Source of the DNA: Sciurus carolinensis
Taxonomy: Eukaryota; Chordata; Mammalia; Rodentia; Sciuridae
DNA length: 64,000 nucleotides
Reading direction: 5' to 3'
Assembly: GCF_902686445.1 (NCBI RefSeq)
Contig: NC_062222.1
Coordinates: 131,695,035 to 131,759,034, forward strand
The notes under the pieces were generated by a model. The model had not been told where the DNA came from. It did no database searches and was given only the letters and a program-made list of their open reading frames with translations. Positions 23,809 through 34,976 of the stretch are shown here, piece after piece. The position numbers were made by a program, and so were the translations under genes. Positions within the stretch are counted from its first letter, which is position 1. Each line of letters opens with the position of its first letter.

Positions 23809-25003
23809 TTTTTTTTTCTTTCCCCTGCTACACCCCCAAGTTATATATTGTCATGCACTTTATCAGAGAAAACATTCGGCCTTTGGTTTTTTGGGCTTGG
23901 CCTATTTCACTTAGCTTGATATTTTCCAACTTCATCCATTTACCAGCCATAATTTTATTCTTCTTTATGGCCAAGTAATATTCCATTGTGTATATATACC
24001 ACAGTTTCTTTATCCATTCGTCAATTGAAGGGCATCTAGGTTGGTTCCACAATCTATCTATTGTGAATTGAGCTGCTATGAACACTGATGTGGCTGCATC
24101 ACTGTAGTACGCTGATTTTAAGTCCTTTGGGTATAAACGGAGGAGTGGGATAGCTGGGTCAAATGGTGGGTCCTTTCCAAGCTTTCTGAGGAATCTCCAT
24201 ACTGCTTTCCAGAGTGGCTGTACCAATTTGCAACTCCACCAGCAATGTAAAAGTGTGTCTTTTTCCCCACATCCAGGCCAACACTTATTATTGCTTGTGT
24301 TCTTGATAATAGTCATTCTAATTGGAGTGAGATGAAATCTTAGGGTGGTTTTAATTTGCATTTCTCTAATTACTAGGGATGATGAGCACTTTTACATATA
24401 TTTGTTGATCACCTGTATATCTTCTTCTGTGAAGTGTCTGCCTATTTCCTTAGCCCATTTATTGATTGGGTTCTTTGTATTTTGGGTGTAAAGTTTTTTA
24501 AGTTCTTTATAAACTTTGGAGATGATTGCTCTGTCTGAAGTGTGTGTGGAAAGATTTTCTCCCACTCTGTGGGCTCTCTTTTCACATTATTGATTGTTTC
24601 CTGTGCTGAAGAAAAAAACTTTTTAGTTTGAATCTATCCCATTTATTGATTCTTGCTTTTATTTCTTGCGCTATGGAGGTCTTGTTAAGGAAGTCTGGTC
24701 CTAAGCCAACGTGATGGAGATTCGGGTCTACTTTTTTTCTATTTGGTGCAGGGTTTCTGGTCTAATTCCTAGATCCTTGATCCATTTTGAGTTGAGTTTT
24801 GTACAGGGTGAGAGGGGTTTAATTTCATTTTACTGCATATGGATTTCCAGTTTTGCCAGCACCTTTTGTTGAAGAGGCTGTCTTTTCTCCATTGTAAGTT
24901 TTTGGCACCTTTGTCTAGTATGAGATAACTGTACTTACGTGGGTTTGTCTCTGTGTCTTCTCTCCTGTACCACTGGTCTACCTGTCTATTTTGGTGCCAA
25001 TCA
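23809..25003 (-). mobile_element. 5'-truncated L1 retrotransposon, antisense (ORF2 3' part and 3' end)
   Basis: Read on the minus strand, this is about 1.2 kb of the 3' part of L1: the region for the distal ORF2 protein, its stop, and a very short 3' end ending in an A-run (the T run at 23809-23817). Typical L1 phrases occur throughout, such as the reverse of tggaatattacttggccata and of ccaaaggacttaaaatcagc. It is truncated at the 5' side near 25003, where a run of 14 T abuts a direct repeat. It is much better preserved than the L1M relics in the window, suggesting a rodent-era insertion. Confidence 0.9.
23828..24361 (-). pseudogene. L1 ORF2 protein C-terminal fragment
   Basis: A 177-codon frame on the minus strand encodes the C-terminal part of L1 ORF2p. 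It contains the Cys-rich segment [19 protein letters not shown], then [20 protein letters not shown], then the [20 protein letters not shown] region shared by mammalian L1s. The endonuclease and reverse transcriptase core are absent because of 5' truncation, and the frame upstream is broken. The fragment cannot be a functional element. Confidence 0.9.
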
Positions 25004-25032
25004 TTTTTTTTTTTTTTAAGAAGAAGGTTTGG

Positions 25033-26445
25033 CGATTCCCACTCTTTTCTGTCTCTTTCAAATCCTTGGGATCGGCCCCTGAAACACCCACCTGGATCAC
25101 ATTTTCAGAATTAGGCGAGAACTCAGGCAAAGTGTCAAGGAAACTGTGCTGACTTCAGGACTGGCTGGCACCTCGGCCACCTGCCCTGTGTGAGGACAGG
25201 CTCTTTCTTGTGAGTTGGCCGCAGTGCTGGACACCAGCTCAAAGTCGGTATTCATGCAGGGGCGGCTTCCTGTGCTCTGGGAGTAGGGCTGTAAGGACAA
25301 AGGCGAGGAGCCAGTCAGGAGGTGGCGGGAAGGTCCCCTGTGTGTAACCTGACTGGGGGAGGAAGATTTCCAGCAGAGGAAACGCCCTTGGTACTGCTGC
25401 TAAATGAACAGAGAAGAATGTGAATTGTTGTGGATGGAGAAACTCAGCGCTGTCATGTCAGCCCTGTTTTAACTGTATTTTTTTGTGAATTTCAAAATAA
25501 ATCCAATACATGGTAGAAAATAAAAAACAATATACTAGAAGCATCCCCAGAATCTCTAGCCCTTCACCCGATGACGGGTGGTGTACGATTTCGTTCTGGA
25601 AATGTTTCTGAAATTTCTTCTAAAAGTCATTGTAACTTCTGTTTCTAAGGTGTCCTCCTTTTAATGAAGCCTCATCCTAAAATGTCTTCTTCGTCTGTCC
25701 CTGGAATTTCGTAGTTGTGATTTTCCGCGAGTATGAACCGCGTCTTTGGGTGAACATGTCCTAATGCATTACCAGACCCGGGGTGAGAACGAGGAGCCTT
25801 TCCCAGCTCTTTGGCTGTGGTCGGTCAATGATGCCACGTCTCCCGACACCTCCACACAACTCCCCACGCCGGCCTGTGCCTCCTGGCAGCGGTCAGTGCA
25901 TCTCCCCTGGTCTGGGCCCTTCTGCCCACTGTGTGGCCAGTCTCCTGCCCGGTACCTGCCCAGGACCTTACAGAGCAGATGATCCTATTTCCCCCTGCAG
26001 GTTCAACTTTTGAACACTTCCAGCCGTGCTTCAGTCTTTCCTGTTCTGAGAAATCATCCCCTTGACCCCAAGTGCCCCCAGTGCTCCCCACTTCCCTGGC
26101 CCCTCTCCTCACCTCCGTGTGACATTCAGCACCTTCTGGCCCCTGTCTCCTCCACCACACTAACTGCTCTTGCCAAGGCCCACAGAGGCTCCGGCAGGCC
26201 TCTCTCAGGGTGTCCCAGCTCTCCATGTCCTCAGAGTGTCTCATGATGTCCCTGCGTCCTTGACTTCTGCGACCCTCCAACCACTCTGCATCCCCAGTCG
26301 CGAGCTCCTTGTACCTGCCTGTCTCGTCCATTTCTTACAGGGTGGTTCTCCCAGGGGCCCTGAGCTTGGCTCTCTTTACGCTCTAGAAAATCTCTTTCTC
26401 TGGAATTTTATTCATTCTCACTTTCAACCACTCTCAGCGTGTTTG
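25033..26445. other. Intergenic stretch, weak old repeat traces only
   Basis: Bases 25480-25610 have an AT-rich block with aaaataaatccaatacatgg that may be an old LINE trace. Bases 25990-26310 are C-rich and could be an internal L2 piece. A 168-codon minus-strand frame at 25825-26331 is opposed by three plus-strand frames over the same bases and looks like a by-product of C-rich composition. Confidence 0.5.
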
Positions 26446-26448
26446 TGA

Positions 26449-26915
26449 GGATTCTCCAGAGGAAAGAACCAGTAGGACGTGTTCACCTCTGTAAGAGGAG
26501 GCTGACCCTGGAACCTGGCTTGCCTGATGATGGAGCCTGAGAAGTTCCGAGATTTCCACTCAGCAAGTTGGTGGTGTAGGTCAGACCAGGACCGAACGCC
26601 TGAGAAACTGATGGTCACTGTTGTTAAGTCCTGACATCCAAAACCTAAGGACCAGTGGTTCTGATGTCTAAGCAAATGGGTCCCAGTTTGGAACAGAGAG
26701 TGTCCTTTCACTGCCTCTTTGTTCTGTCTGGCTCTTAATGAATTCCACGATGCCTACGCACCTTGGTGAGAGTGGCCCTTCTTTACTTAGTCTACTGATT
26801 CAAACTGCAGTCTCTCCTGCGAACGCCCTCAGACATGCCCAAAGTAATGTGTCACCAGCATTCTGGGCGTCCCCTAGCCCAGTCAAGTTAGCAGGTACAA
26901 TTAATCAGCACTTTC
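26449..26915 (+). repeat. Ancient L1M-type 3'UTR-like repeat, near full length of the block
   Basis: It starts with gattctccagaggaaagaac and proceeds through tagtctactgattcaaactg, ctcagacatgcccaaagtaa, ccctagcccagtcaagttag and ends near acaattaatcagcactt. This is the order of a well-known old mammalian repeat block whose consensus starts 'ttctccagagaaacagaacc' and ends 'caagttgacacataaaatta'. The same family occurs at 40995-43390. Its exact family name is uncertain to me. Confidence 0.6.
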
Positions 26916-27379
26916 TGTAAACTCTATTCCTTCTCCTGAGCTTGATGTAGCCTTCTGTTTTACAAATACTGGTGCAGAACCTTTTGTGTGCCAGGATTCT
27001 TGCTAGAGCTGAGTCGAAGGTGAACCACACCTGGTCCTCCATGAAGAGTTGTCTGTCCGTTTGCTTTTGCATCCCTCCATCTTGTGATCCGCCCCCCAAA
27101 TTGTACTGAACTCATTCTACAACTCCTCTCGCCTACCAGCCTGCTCTGTGGCCACCTGTGCTTAATTACTACCACCATGCAGCTAGTTACCTAATTCAGA
27201 AACTCGGGGCTTGTCGTAGACTGGCTTTAATCTCACTCCCTCTGTCCCGTGATTCTGTCAACAAGTGCACAGGGGTCAGTAGGCTGGTCCTCTGCCATCT
27301 TTCTTCTGCTCTCCCCTTGGGCTCCTCTCCTGCCTGTGCTGTTGCCCTGAACTGCTAAGGATCTTGAGGCCTCTAAGAT

Positions 27380-27870
27380 GGTTCAGAAACACAAGTATGT
27401 CTGTGTCATCTCCTGGTTAGAACTTTGGATGACTTCCAATTGCATGTGGGATAAAGTCCAGGTACCCTAGTGTGATATCCAGGTGCCCTACAGATCCTGG
27501 CCCTGGTTCATGCCTGGAGCTATTTTTCTGCCATTCCGTGTCTTATGCTCTGCTTCATAAACTAAGGTTCTTGCAGTTTAACCACCTTATTGCTTAGTAG
27601 GGGCTTATTCCCTTGTCTGTAACTCTCTCCCCACCTTATCACTCATCCAGTTCTGCTTTTCAAAACCTAACCTCAGGCATCACCTGCTCCAGAAAACTTT
27701 GTCTACTCTCTCTCCCTGGGCAGGGTCACCCCAGGCTCTGTGTGACCCCAGCAGCCTGTACACACCTTTTTACTACCTGTGTCACTACCTGTGTCACTGT
27801 ATCCGTTCACATGTCTGTCTTCCTTAGGAACTCAATAAGTGTGCATCAAACTAATTTTAAAACCTCCTGA
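27380..27870 (+). repeat. L2 LINE fragment, sense
   Basis: Hallmarks in order: aaagtccaggtaccctagtg, ccctacagatcctggccctg, ttcaaaacctaacctcaggc, atcacctgctccagaaaact, gtgtcactgtatccgttcac and a final 'ctcaataagtgtgcatc'. This is the usual order of the L2 3' region. It is noncoding now. Confidence 0.7.
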
Positions 27871-28499
27871 ATATGGCTTGCCATTCTCTCTGAGTTCTAA
27901 TCACTCTGGTTGAGAAATTTTGTGGGACTCCCCATCACAAAATCAGGGTAGACTGTGTCTGCAGGGTTGTCCATGGTTCCCCAGCTGGACGAAGAATTGG
28001 GATTTCACCTCTGACCTCCTAACCTCCCATCCCAGGCAATGACATTGAGACCACAGCAAAGCTCCCAGAATTTCAAGGCACAGGACAGACTCTGCCCCAA
28101 AGATTAATTTTAGAGTCATTGAAATTCTGCCAACTCTGGAGGGAATGATTGGGAGCCAGGCTGACAACCAGCAAAGGAGGAAATTACTCTCTGTCTGCTT
28201 CAAGATGAGAGAGCGGTGACCACGGTGCCTCCCCCAGCGAGGCTGTTCGAAAACACATAAATTTAATACTTTTATGAAATTCAATCTTCTGACCATAAGT
28301 GTTTCAGGGCTCGCTTTGATGTTCAGGAACAGCAGCCCGGTGCCAAGGTTCTCTGCACATATGGTGAGGACGCCACCCTGGCCGTGAGCAGAGCGTCCCA
28401 GGCCCCCAACTCTCTGCAAGAGTTGCCCTTTTGTTTAAATGACTTAACAAATATTGATTCACACTACCTTGTTCAAAACACATAGGGTTACTAGAGAAT

Positions 28500-28725
28500 G
28501 AACATAGATTTCCAAGTCAGACGAGAGTGGGTTCAGTCCTATCTTGGTGAGGATCAGGTAGGACTGGCCACAGGCCATTGACATACCCTATGGTCCCTAT
28601 GTGTGTGGGTTTCCTCACCTGTGGAATGGGAATTTTGAGAAGAGTGGCAAGGACCATGTGAGACTAAATAAGAAAGAACCTGCCTTGCACAGTGCCTGGT
28701 ACCTAACTGTCTATTTAAAAGGGAA
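28500..28725 (+). repeat. MIR SINE, sense
   Basis: The core includes gatttccaagtcagacgaga, gtgtgggtttcctcacctgt, ggaatgggaattttgagaag and gcacagtgcctggtacctaa. Those are the core, Pol III-derived middle and tail phrases of MIR in the correct order. Confidence 0.75.
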
Positions 28726-28849
28726 ACTGGAAGAATCTAGTTTTGTGTCAATATAACTTGAGTTGACAAGTCATGGCTCTTATGACAAGCAGTGTGCTCG
28801 GTGAGGAAACTTAAAAACCATCAAATGTGCATTAGTTAGAAATGTATTT

Positions 28850-29565
28850 GGTTCAAAAATAGAACTATCATATGATCTGGCAATCCCACTCCCAGGTATA
28901 TATCCAAGGGAAATGGGATAAGTGTGTCAGAGAGATATCTGCACATCCATGTTCACTCTAGCATTATTTACCATAGTCAAGAAATGGAATCAACCCAAGT
29001 GTCAATCAACAAATGAATGGATACAGAAAATGTGGTGTGTATATGTAATGGAATACTCTTTAGCCATAAAGATGAATTCTTATCATTTGTCATAATATAG
29101 ATGGAACTGGAGAACTTTATGTTAAGTGAAAAAAGCCAGGCATGGAAAGACAGATACCCCAGTGGTCTCACTCAGATGTGGAATCTAGAAACAAATGCCT
29201 CTCATAGATGCATTTGACGGTAGAGTAGTGGTTACCAGAGCTAGGAGAGAATGGGGAGGCAGGTTGAGGAAAGACCGTCTACGTGCACCGAGTTCCAAAC
29301 AGGAAGGAGAAAGAAGCTTGGGTGTGTTACTGCACAGTAGGGCAACTGTAGATGACAATAATGTGCTGTGTATTTCAAAAAGCTAGAAGAAAGGGTTTTT
29401 TAATGTTTTCACCACAAAGAAATTATAAATGCTTAAGGAGCTAGCTACACCTATCCTGATTTGAACATTACACACTGTATCTATCACATGACACTCCTGA
29501 TTATATATATATAATCTTTAAGTGTCAATTCTTAAGAGTTGTAAAAGAAATGTATTTGGCGGTAG
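28850..29565 (+). repeat. Old L1M fragment, sense (end of ORF2 and 3'UTR)
   Basis: The block includes gatctggcaatcccactccc, atccaagggaaatgggataa, caaatgaatggatacagaaa and tggaatactctttagccata. These are diverged versions of the L1 ORF2 3' end, followed by atagatggaactggagaact and a 3'UTR with gtagagtagtggttaccaga. No frame survives. It is clearly older than the L1 copies at 23.8 and 41.3 kb. Confidence 0.85.
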
Positions 29566-30216
29566 AAACACAAAAATAAAACTGGCCAGTAAATAATAGA
29601 CTCTGGGGAAATAATCAGGCCTTGTTTGGTAGTGTTTGCTGATTTCTGTGGTGTAAATTCTCCCTCTTGGGTGGCTTCAAGCTAGTGTTGTGACGCCCCT
29701 GAGGGTGGGGCTGGGAAGAGGTGGTACCTATGCCGTCTGCGGTGGCAGAACTAGGTGGTGCATGACGTCCCCACCACTCATACACACTCTGACACACAAA
29801 CCCCAGAGCACAGAGCCGAGTTCACTCGTGAGCCAGGGAGAGGTGAGCTTTGAGTGTGTGTTACCTTCATTTTACATACAGCTTATTTAATCGTTAGACT
29901 GTACAACCTGATCTCTACTATCGTCTCTGTTTAGCAATCAGTTAGTCCACTTCCTAAAAATTCACCACTCTTTCCCCAGAGGCTGGTGGGTGAGCTTCAG
30001 CACACCAATACCCAAGTGCCTACTACCTGACGTAGGAAGAGGGAATCTCATTTGTCTCATGCGACAAGAAGTTCAGAACTGGAGACTCATTGAAGCCCTC
30101 AGGGCCCCAAACAGACTCCATTTGACATCCTGAGCATGAAGGTTTCACCCTCATAATGCCTCAGGATCACAAGATGGCTGCTATCCCTCCAGGCTTCGTA
30201 TCACATCCCATGGAAC
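29566..30216. other. Intergenic stretch, nothing clear
   Basis: No gene is visible. The segment 30140-30215 (cacaagatggctgctatccc, then ccaggcttcgtatcacatcc) looks like a fragment of the same uncertain family as the repeat at 17720-18145, and it runs into the purine tract that follows. Confidence 0.45.
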
Positions 30217-30327
30217 AAAAAGGGGGAAGGAAGAAAAGAAGGGGGGAAGAAAGAAAAGAAGGAAGGAAGGAGAGAAGGAAGGAAGAAAAGAAGGAAGGAA
30301 AGAAGATAGGAAAGAAGGAAGGAAAAA
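30217..30327. repeat. (GGAA/GAAA)n polypurine tract
   Basis: A tract of about 110 bases is composed only of A and G except for a single T at 30307. It consists of irregular GGAA, GAAA and GGGGGAA units. On the other strand it is a continuous polypyrimidine run, so it could form triplex (H-DNA) structures. It also presents many overlapping GGAA cores, the ETS-family core motif. Confidence 0.9.
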
Positions 30328-30357
30328 TCAGAAGTGTGTTCATTTGACAAGGGATAC

Positions 30358-30845
30358 TAGATTAATTTCCTACTGATGCTGTAATAAATTGTCACAAAAT
30401 TTGAGAACCACAGTGGTTGAAAACAACAGATTTATTATCCTACAGTTCTGGAGAGCAGAAGTTCCAACCAGTTCTGCTGGGACTGGAGTTGAGCGGTTGG
30501 TAGGGGGTGCTTCTCATGGAGGTGCGGGGAAGAACGTGGGTCCCTGCCCCCCGGCTTCAAGAGGCTGCCCGCACTGCTTGGCTCTTCTGCCTTCAGCGTC
30601 ACCGGGGCCGGTGAGTCACACCACCGCCACTCTGCTTTGGCTGTTGCATCCCACCTCTGCCTCTCTGGTCCCCTCTTGGACTTCTCAGGACCCTCTTGAC
30701 GGCTGTGGGACCACCTGCCATCCAAGGCTCTTCTTCCCATCTCAAGACCCTCACTGTTGTCCCACCCACAAAGTCCCTTTCACTAAGGCAAGTGACATCT
30801 TTGTAGATTCTGGAGATTAGGGTGCAGCGTTGGGACTCATTATTC
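30358..30845 (+). repeat. Ancient L1M-type 3'UTR-like repeat, sense
   Basis: It begins with tttcctactgatgctgtaat, continues with aattgtcacaaaatttgaga, aaacaacagatttattatcc, tacagttctggagagcagaa, ttcaagaggctgcccgcac, and ends with agattctggagattagg-type and cattattctgcttcc phrases. This is the order of a very common old mammalian repeat. A 143-codon open frame across it is chance, resting on repeat sequence. Confidence 0.65.
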
Positions 30846-30859
30846 TGCTTCCTTACCAG

Positions 30860-32620
30860 GGGCCGCCTCCCTCGGACAAGGTCCTACATCCCACTGGAGG
30901 GATCTGAGCTGTCACCAGGCATGGGGGGCATTGCGATCAAGCTAGCTTTGGGAGCCACGTAGGAAGTGCAGGTAAGACGGCAGGGTGGGGAGACGGCAGG
31001 GGGATCAGTCACACTGTGCGTGACGAAGGTCAAGTGGGTCCGCACCACCGGTCTGTGCTCGGCTGGACGGAATTATTTAAAATCAGCTATTGTTTTAAAC
31101 TAGTGATTGGTGGGTCATGACGTTAAGGGTCCGTTCTGGCCTTCCCTCCTCGCCCCTCCGTCCCGCCTCTGTGGACCTTCCTCAAGTTTCCCAGCCTGTG
31201 TTTTGGCAAGTGGCAGACCAAGGAGATGAGTCTGTGCTCACCCTTGTGTCCCGCTCAGGGTGGATGAGCAGTTGCCCACTACTGCCCCTAATCCTGGAGG
31301 AGCAAAGGGGACCTGGCAACCCAGCCAATCATGGAAGAGGTATCCGCCATAGCTCGTTATGAATTCTTCATTGGTTAGACTCTGTGGTGGGAGAGGGCAG
31401 CTGGTAAAGGTTTAAGCAGCCACAGGAGTCTGAGGGCCAGACAGGGAGGAAGGACCTCATGGTGCAGGCTGACAAAGTAGCTGGCCACTGGCCTCCCTGT
31501 GGATATGATTTTTCCCACAGGACAGGAAACATGACATAAAAGTTTATAACCGGAAGACCATTTGATTTCCAGCTTGGTCCCAGCAAAGCGAGTAGAACCC
31601 AAGAGAAGAGGGTATTGCGCTGTGCTGGGGACATCTCCAACAGGTAAGCGGTGAAGTTGAACCAAGACAAGCCACATGAAAATTTCCAAGTTCCATAAAC
31701 GTGCTGACAAGGTCTACCATACTCGATGTCTCTTGTAAAGTGAGAAGCTGTAGAATTTGCTACCCACAAAAGCTTTGCTTTCCTTGGACGCTTACTGACA
31801 TGGAGAGCCATGTCGCACGCTTTTCTCTTCTTGAAGCTCGGCAGTTGCAGCTAGGTTAACTTTTACAGCTTATGTATTTTCTTTTTCCCTTTCTTCTCCA
31901 GTCTGGATTATTTCTGTCTTGCTAAACTTCATGTACAGATGTGCTGCACCAAATCTTTTGGGCAACTAAGTAAAAATAAAACCTAAGACTAGAAGGAAGG
32001 GCAAACAAGAGGGAAGCTACAAAATCAGCTCTGGAATCTGAAGGAAGGGAGGACAACCAGCAGAACAGGGAACCGAGAAGGCGCGTCAGGAAAAAGGTTG
32101 AGCCCAGAATGCAGGAGGCGATTTGGATGCACAGAGTTGAGGTGAGAGGCAGTCTGGAAGGAATCTTCAGGAAAGACACCATAGACTGGAACTTCCTCTA
32201 AGCCCCTTCTAAACAAGGGCTGGTAAGCATGTGGAGTGCTCTGGGGCTCTTGTAAACGTGCACGCTGCCTGAAAGCCGGCAGCATCTCTGAGACGGAGCC
32301 GAGCAGAGCGAGAAGGTGGCAGACGAGACACCGGCCCTGCTGGGGTGGCGCTGAGCCTCGGATGGCTCCTTCAGCCACTGGAGACGGCGGGTCTTAGCGG
32401 TCTGACATTGAGGTCCAATTTTTCTTTGTTCCTTCCTGTTCTCTGCCACATGGGGGTATCTGGGTTGCACAGGACCATGTGAGTCCACTTTGGCATGTCT
32501 GCAAATGAGAGCCCGCCAAGTGTAAACTGGAGTCACGGGGTGGTTTAAGCCATGTCCCAGTGACAGCGCTTCCACCCTCACAGGTGTGGAGGGCCAGCCA
32601 AAGTCTCTCAGCCTAGACAC
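30860..32620. other. Intergenic stretch, no gene accepted
   Basis: Several minus-strand frames of 110-150 codons occur between 31368 and 32647. They overlap each other in different frames, resemble no known family and have no poly(A) or target duplication to suggest a retrocopy. No clear repeats were recognised. The block is moderately GC-rich. Confidence 0.45.
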
Positions 32621-32624
32621 AGGG

Positions 32625-33060
32625 AGTGTTATTGTGGTAAAGTTCACATAACACGGAGTTTGCCATTTTGACCGTGTTCAAGTTCAGTAGCACTAATACA
32701 TTCACATTGCTGGTCACCTCTTCCCACCATCCATCTGCAGAAAATTTCCAGCATTGCAGACTGAAACCCTGGACCCACTGGACAGCAGCTGCCCTGGGCC
32801 CTGCCTCTGGGCCCTGGCAATCGCCGTTCCACACGGGTCTACTGTCTGTCTCTCTGAATCAGACTGCGGCAGGTTCCTCATGGAGATGGAACCACGTAAT
32901 ATTTGTCCTCTCGGATATGGTTTGTTTTCCTTGGCACAATGTCTCCCAAGTCCACCCAGGCTGCCCAGGTGTCTGGCTTCTGCGGCTCCTCGTGACCAAA
33001 TGGAATTCCATTGCCTTCAAATGTTCACCGCGTTTGGTTTATGCTCTCCATCTGCTGTGA
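32625..33060 (-). repeat. Old L1M 3' region, antisense
   Basis: The reverse of an L1M 3' end is seen: tttgccattttgaccgtgtt, caagttcagtagcactaata, cattcacattgctggtcacc, ccatccatctgcagaaaatt, actgaaaccctggacccact, then gaatcagactgcggcaggtt. Several frames of 110-130 codons lie over it and are not genes. Confidence 0.75.
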
Positions 33061-33229
33061 ATTGCCATCTCATCTTCTCCCTCTTTTCTGTTTTAGAATT
33101 TAGGTAGCACTGGGTGTACTGAAGGTGGACAACTGGGCGTCTGAGGTGGACGTTCCCGTGGAATGGTCGTCTCGCCGATTAAGTGCATTACTTCACACGG
33201 CTCTTGTTTCCGTGATAACACTTAACAGC

Positions 33230-33720
33230 CACTCTGTACGTTTTTCAAGAACACATAGGTTGTCATTGACCATGGTCATCGTGTTGTACAGCAGGCCTCT
33301 TGAACTGATTCCTCCTGTTTGCCTGGAAGTGTATATTTTTTGACCCACATTTCCCTCTCCCACCTCCTCTTACCTCCCGGCCTCTGCTGACTACCATTCA
33401 GTTTCCTACTTCCATGAGATGGACATTTTTATATTACATTTGAGTGAGATCATGTGGTGCTTGTTTTTTGCACCTGGTTTGTTTTACTTGGCGTGATGTT
33501 CTCTAGATTTATCTGTGTCATTGCCAATAACAGGGTTTCATTCTTTTGATGGCCGAATAATATTCCATTAGGCCAGGCACCACATTTTCTTTATTCACTC
33601 CTCAGTCAACAGACACTTAGGTTGAATCCATGTCTTGGCTATTACAGTCGTACTGCAATAAATGTGAATGTTCGGATATCAGAATATTGACTTCACTTCC
33701 TTTGGCTGTGGTACCCAGCA
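33230..33720 (-). repeat. Second old L1M 3' region, antisense
   Basis: Phrases include tcgtgttgtacagcaggcct, cttgaactgattcctcctgt, gggtttcattcttttgatgg, ccgaataatattccattagg and ggttgaatccatgtcttggc. These are the reverse complement of a diverged L1 3'UTR running into the ORF2 3' end. It follows the previous L1M fragment in the same orientation but repeats part of the same region, so these are two insertions. Confidence 0.8.
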
Positions 33721-34500
33721 GAGGGATGGCCGCACCATCTCTCTGTGGTCTTGAGTTGAGTTACCTAGTGCATGGTCATGTTGGACAGCTCCTCTTGTGC
33801 TTATTGGCCACTTGTGTATCTCTTTGGAGAAATGTCTCTTCTTGTCCTTTGCCCATTTTTTAAAGAAGTGGTAAAAAGCATGTGGATTCTTGGGGTACAA
33901 ATCAGGCAATTGTGATAAGCATGACTTTTAGAGTGTTCTATCACCAGTAAACAGGCCTTCCCACCAGACCCAAGGTTTTGGAGTTTGTGTCTGGAATGTC
34001 CCTATCTCATGTCATCGCCTTGACAATCACAGGGTGTTTGGGTCCAGAGGCATCCGTGCAAACAGTGGGACATCTGTTTAGAAATGGGGAAATCCCGAGG
34101 AGGGAGGAGAATTGGAAATTTGGCAGCTGGTATTGGTTTGAATCTCTAATGTCAATTTGGGCAGAGGGCCTGAAGCACTGGAATCCAACCCAAGATTTCC
34201 ATGTTCTAATTATCTTCTGACCACTGTCGGGCAAAGCTCCACTTGGCCTACCTTATTGGCATTTCTAGTCTCCAGGCTGTGCCATCTTGAGGGAAAACAG
34301 GGTATAAACTGCCACGGGATATGAAAGGTTAAGCAGATGCAGCTTAGTGCAGGGGGCGGGGGTGCCAGACTTCCTCAGTACCCCTCAGCACATTCTGTGA
34401 TGGGCTGACAGATCTGGCTGCATGAGAATGTTATAGGCCAGACTCTAAGGGAAATGACTAAACAGACTCCATTTTGCTCTGAGACTCCATGTTATGTAGG

Positions 34501-34532
34501 AAATAAGCTTCTCCCATGGGAGAAGCTTATTT
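34501..34532. repeat. Perfect 32-base palindrome inside the LTR U3
   Basis: Bases 34501-34516 (aaataagcttctccca) are followed immediately by their exact reverse complement at 34517-34532. There is no spacer. It includes two AAGCTT and a central CCATGG. As single-stranded DNA or RNA it would form a 16-base-pair hairpin stem less the turn. Confidence 0.97.
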
Positions 34533-34800
34533 TTCCCCGCTTCTGTGCCCATCATCAGTTACTTAGTGTGACATGTTTAACAATATAGAATGATAAGAAA
34601 CATTGCTCTCTTTTGATTCCTATTGCTCCTAAACAATGTACCATGTGAAGGGTGATTGTGGGGATGTTAGTAACCATTCTTTAGTTTGTACCTAGGTAAG
34701 GGTCATTCTGACCCACTTCCCCCTCTGTTGATGATCTCATGATGTTAGTTTGTAATTTTGAATCATAGCAACAGACACTTATGATTGATGTGACTTCTGG

Positions 34801-34807
34801 TATAAAA
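34801..34807 (+). promoter_or_regulatory. LTR TATA box
   Basis: TATAAAA lies 89 bases before the AATAAA of the LTR and about 155 bases before its end, a normal position for the core promoter of a retroviral LTR. Present-day activity is unknown. Confidence 0.75.
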
Positions 34808-34889
34808 ACCCCTACAACCCTGTGGTCAGGGCTGTTCTCCCAATAGCCATTTTTTGGGGCATTGTGTGAGACAGTCAGTCGGCCGGCTT

Positions 34890-34895
34890 AATAAA
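34890..34895 (+). terminator. LTR polyadenylation signal
   Basis: AATAAA is followed by the U5-like segment actctcaaatttggacttct and the LTR end 61 bases later, as expected for the R/U5 boundary region. Confidence 0.75.
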
Positions 34896-34958
34896 GACTC
34901 TCAAATTTGGACTTCTCAGTGGTGATCGGTCCGTTCTTAAGTTGCGCCCCATAACATT

Positions 34959-34976
34959 TGGAGGCCCCAGCGAGAT
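34959..34976 (+). promoter_or_regulatory. Retroviral primer binding site, tRNA-Thr type
   Basis: tggaggccccagcgagat begins two bases after the LTR end. It is complementary, over all 18 positions, to the 3' end of tRNA-Thr(UGU) plus CCA as I recall that tRNA. This marks the LTR as a 5' LTR with some internal sequence rather than a solo LTR. Confidence 0.75.

Larger units (their letters stand above)
34429..34956 (+). mobile_element. Endogenous retrovirus LTR (class I-like), 528 bases
   Basis: The element starts TGTTAT and ends ATAACA, a perfect 6-base terminal inverted repeat with the canonical TG…CA ends. Inside are a TATA box (tataaaa at 34801-34807), an AATAAA polyadenylation signal at 34890-34895, and a U5 region, in the expected order U3-R-U5. 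The U3 carries a perfect 32-base palindrome at 34501-34532. A primer binding site follows directly. No gag, pol or env frame is preserved nearby, so the copy is defective. The family could not be named. The tRNA-Thr primer type and the short terminal repeat suggest a gammaretrovirus-like (class I) group. Confidence 0.88.

Noticed and set aside
30389..30820. 143-codon plus-strand frame
   Set aside because: It lies entirely within an ancient L1M-type repeat.
31368..32647. Chain of 86-149 codon minus-strand frames that might suggest a retrogene
   Set aside because: The frames are in different registers, overlap each other, show no similarity to any family I know, and no target duplication or poly(A) was found.
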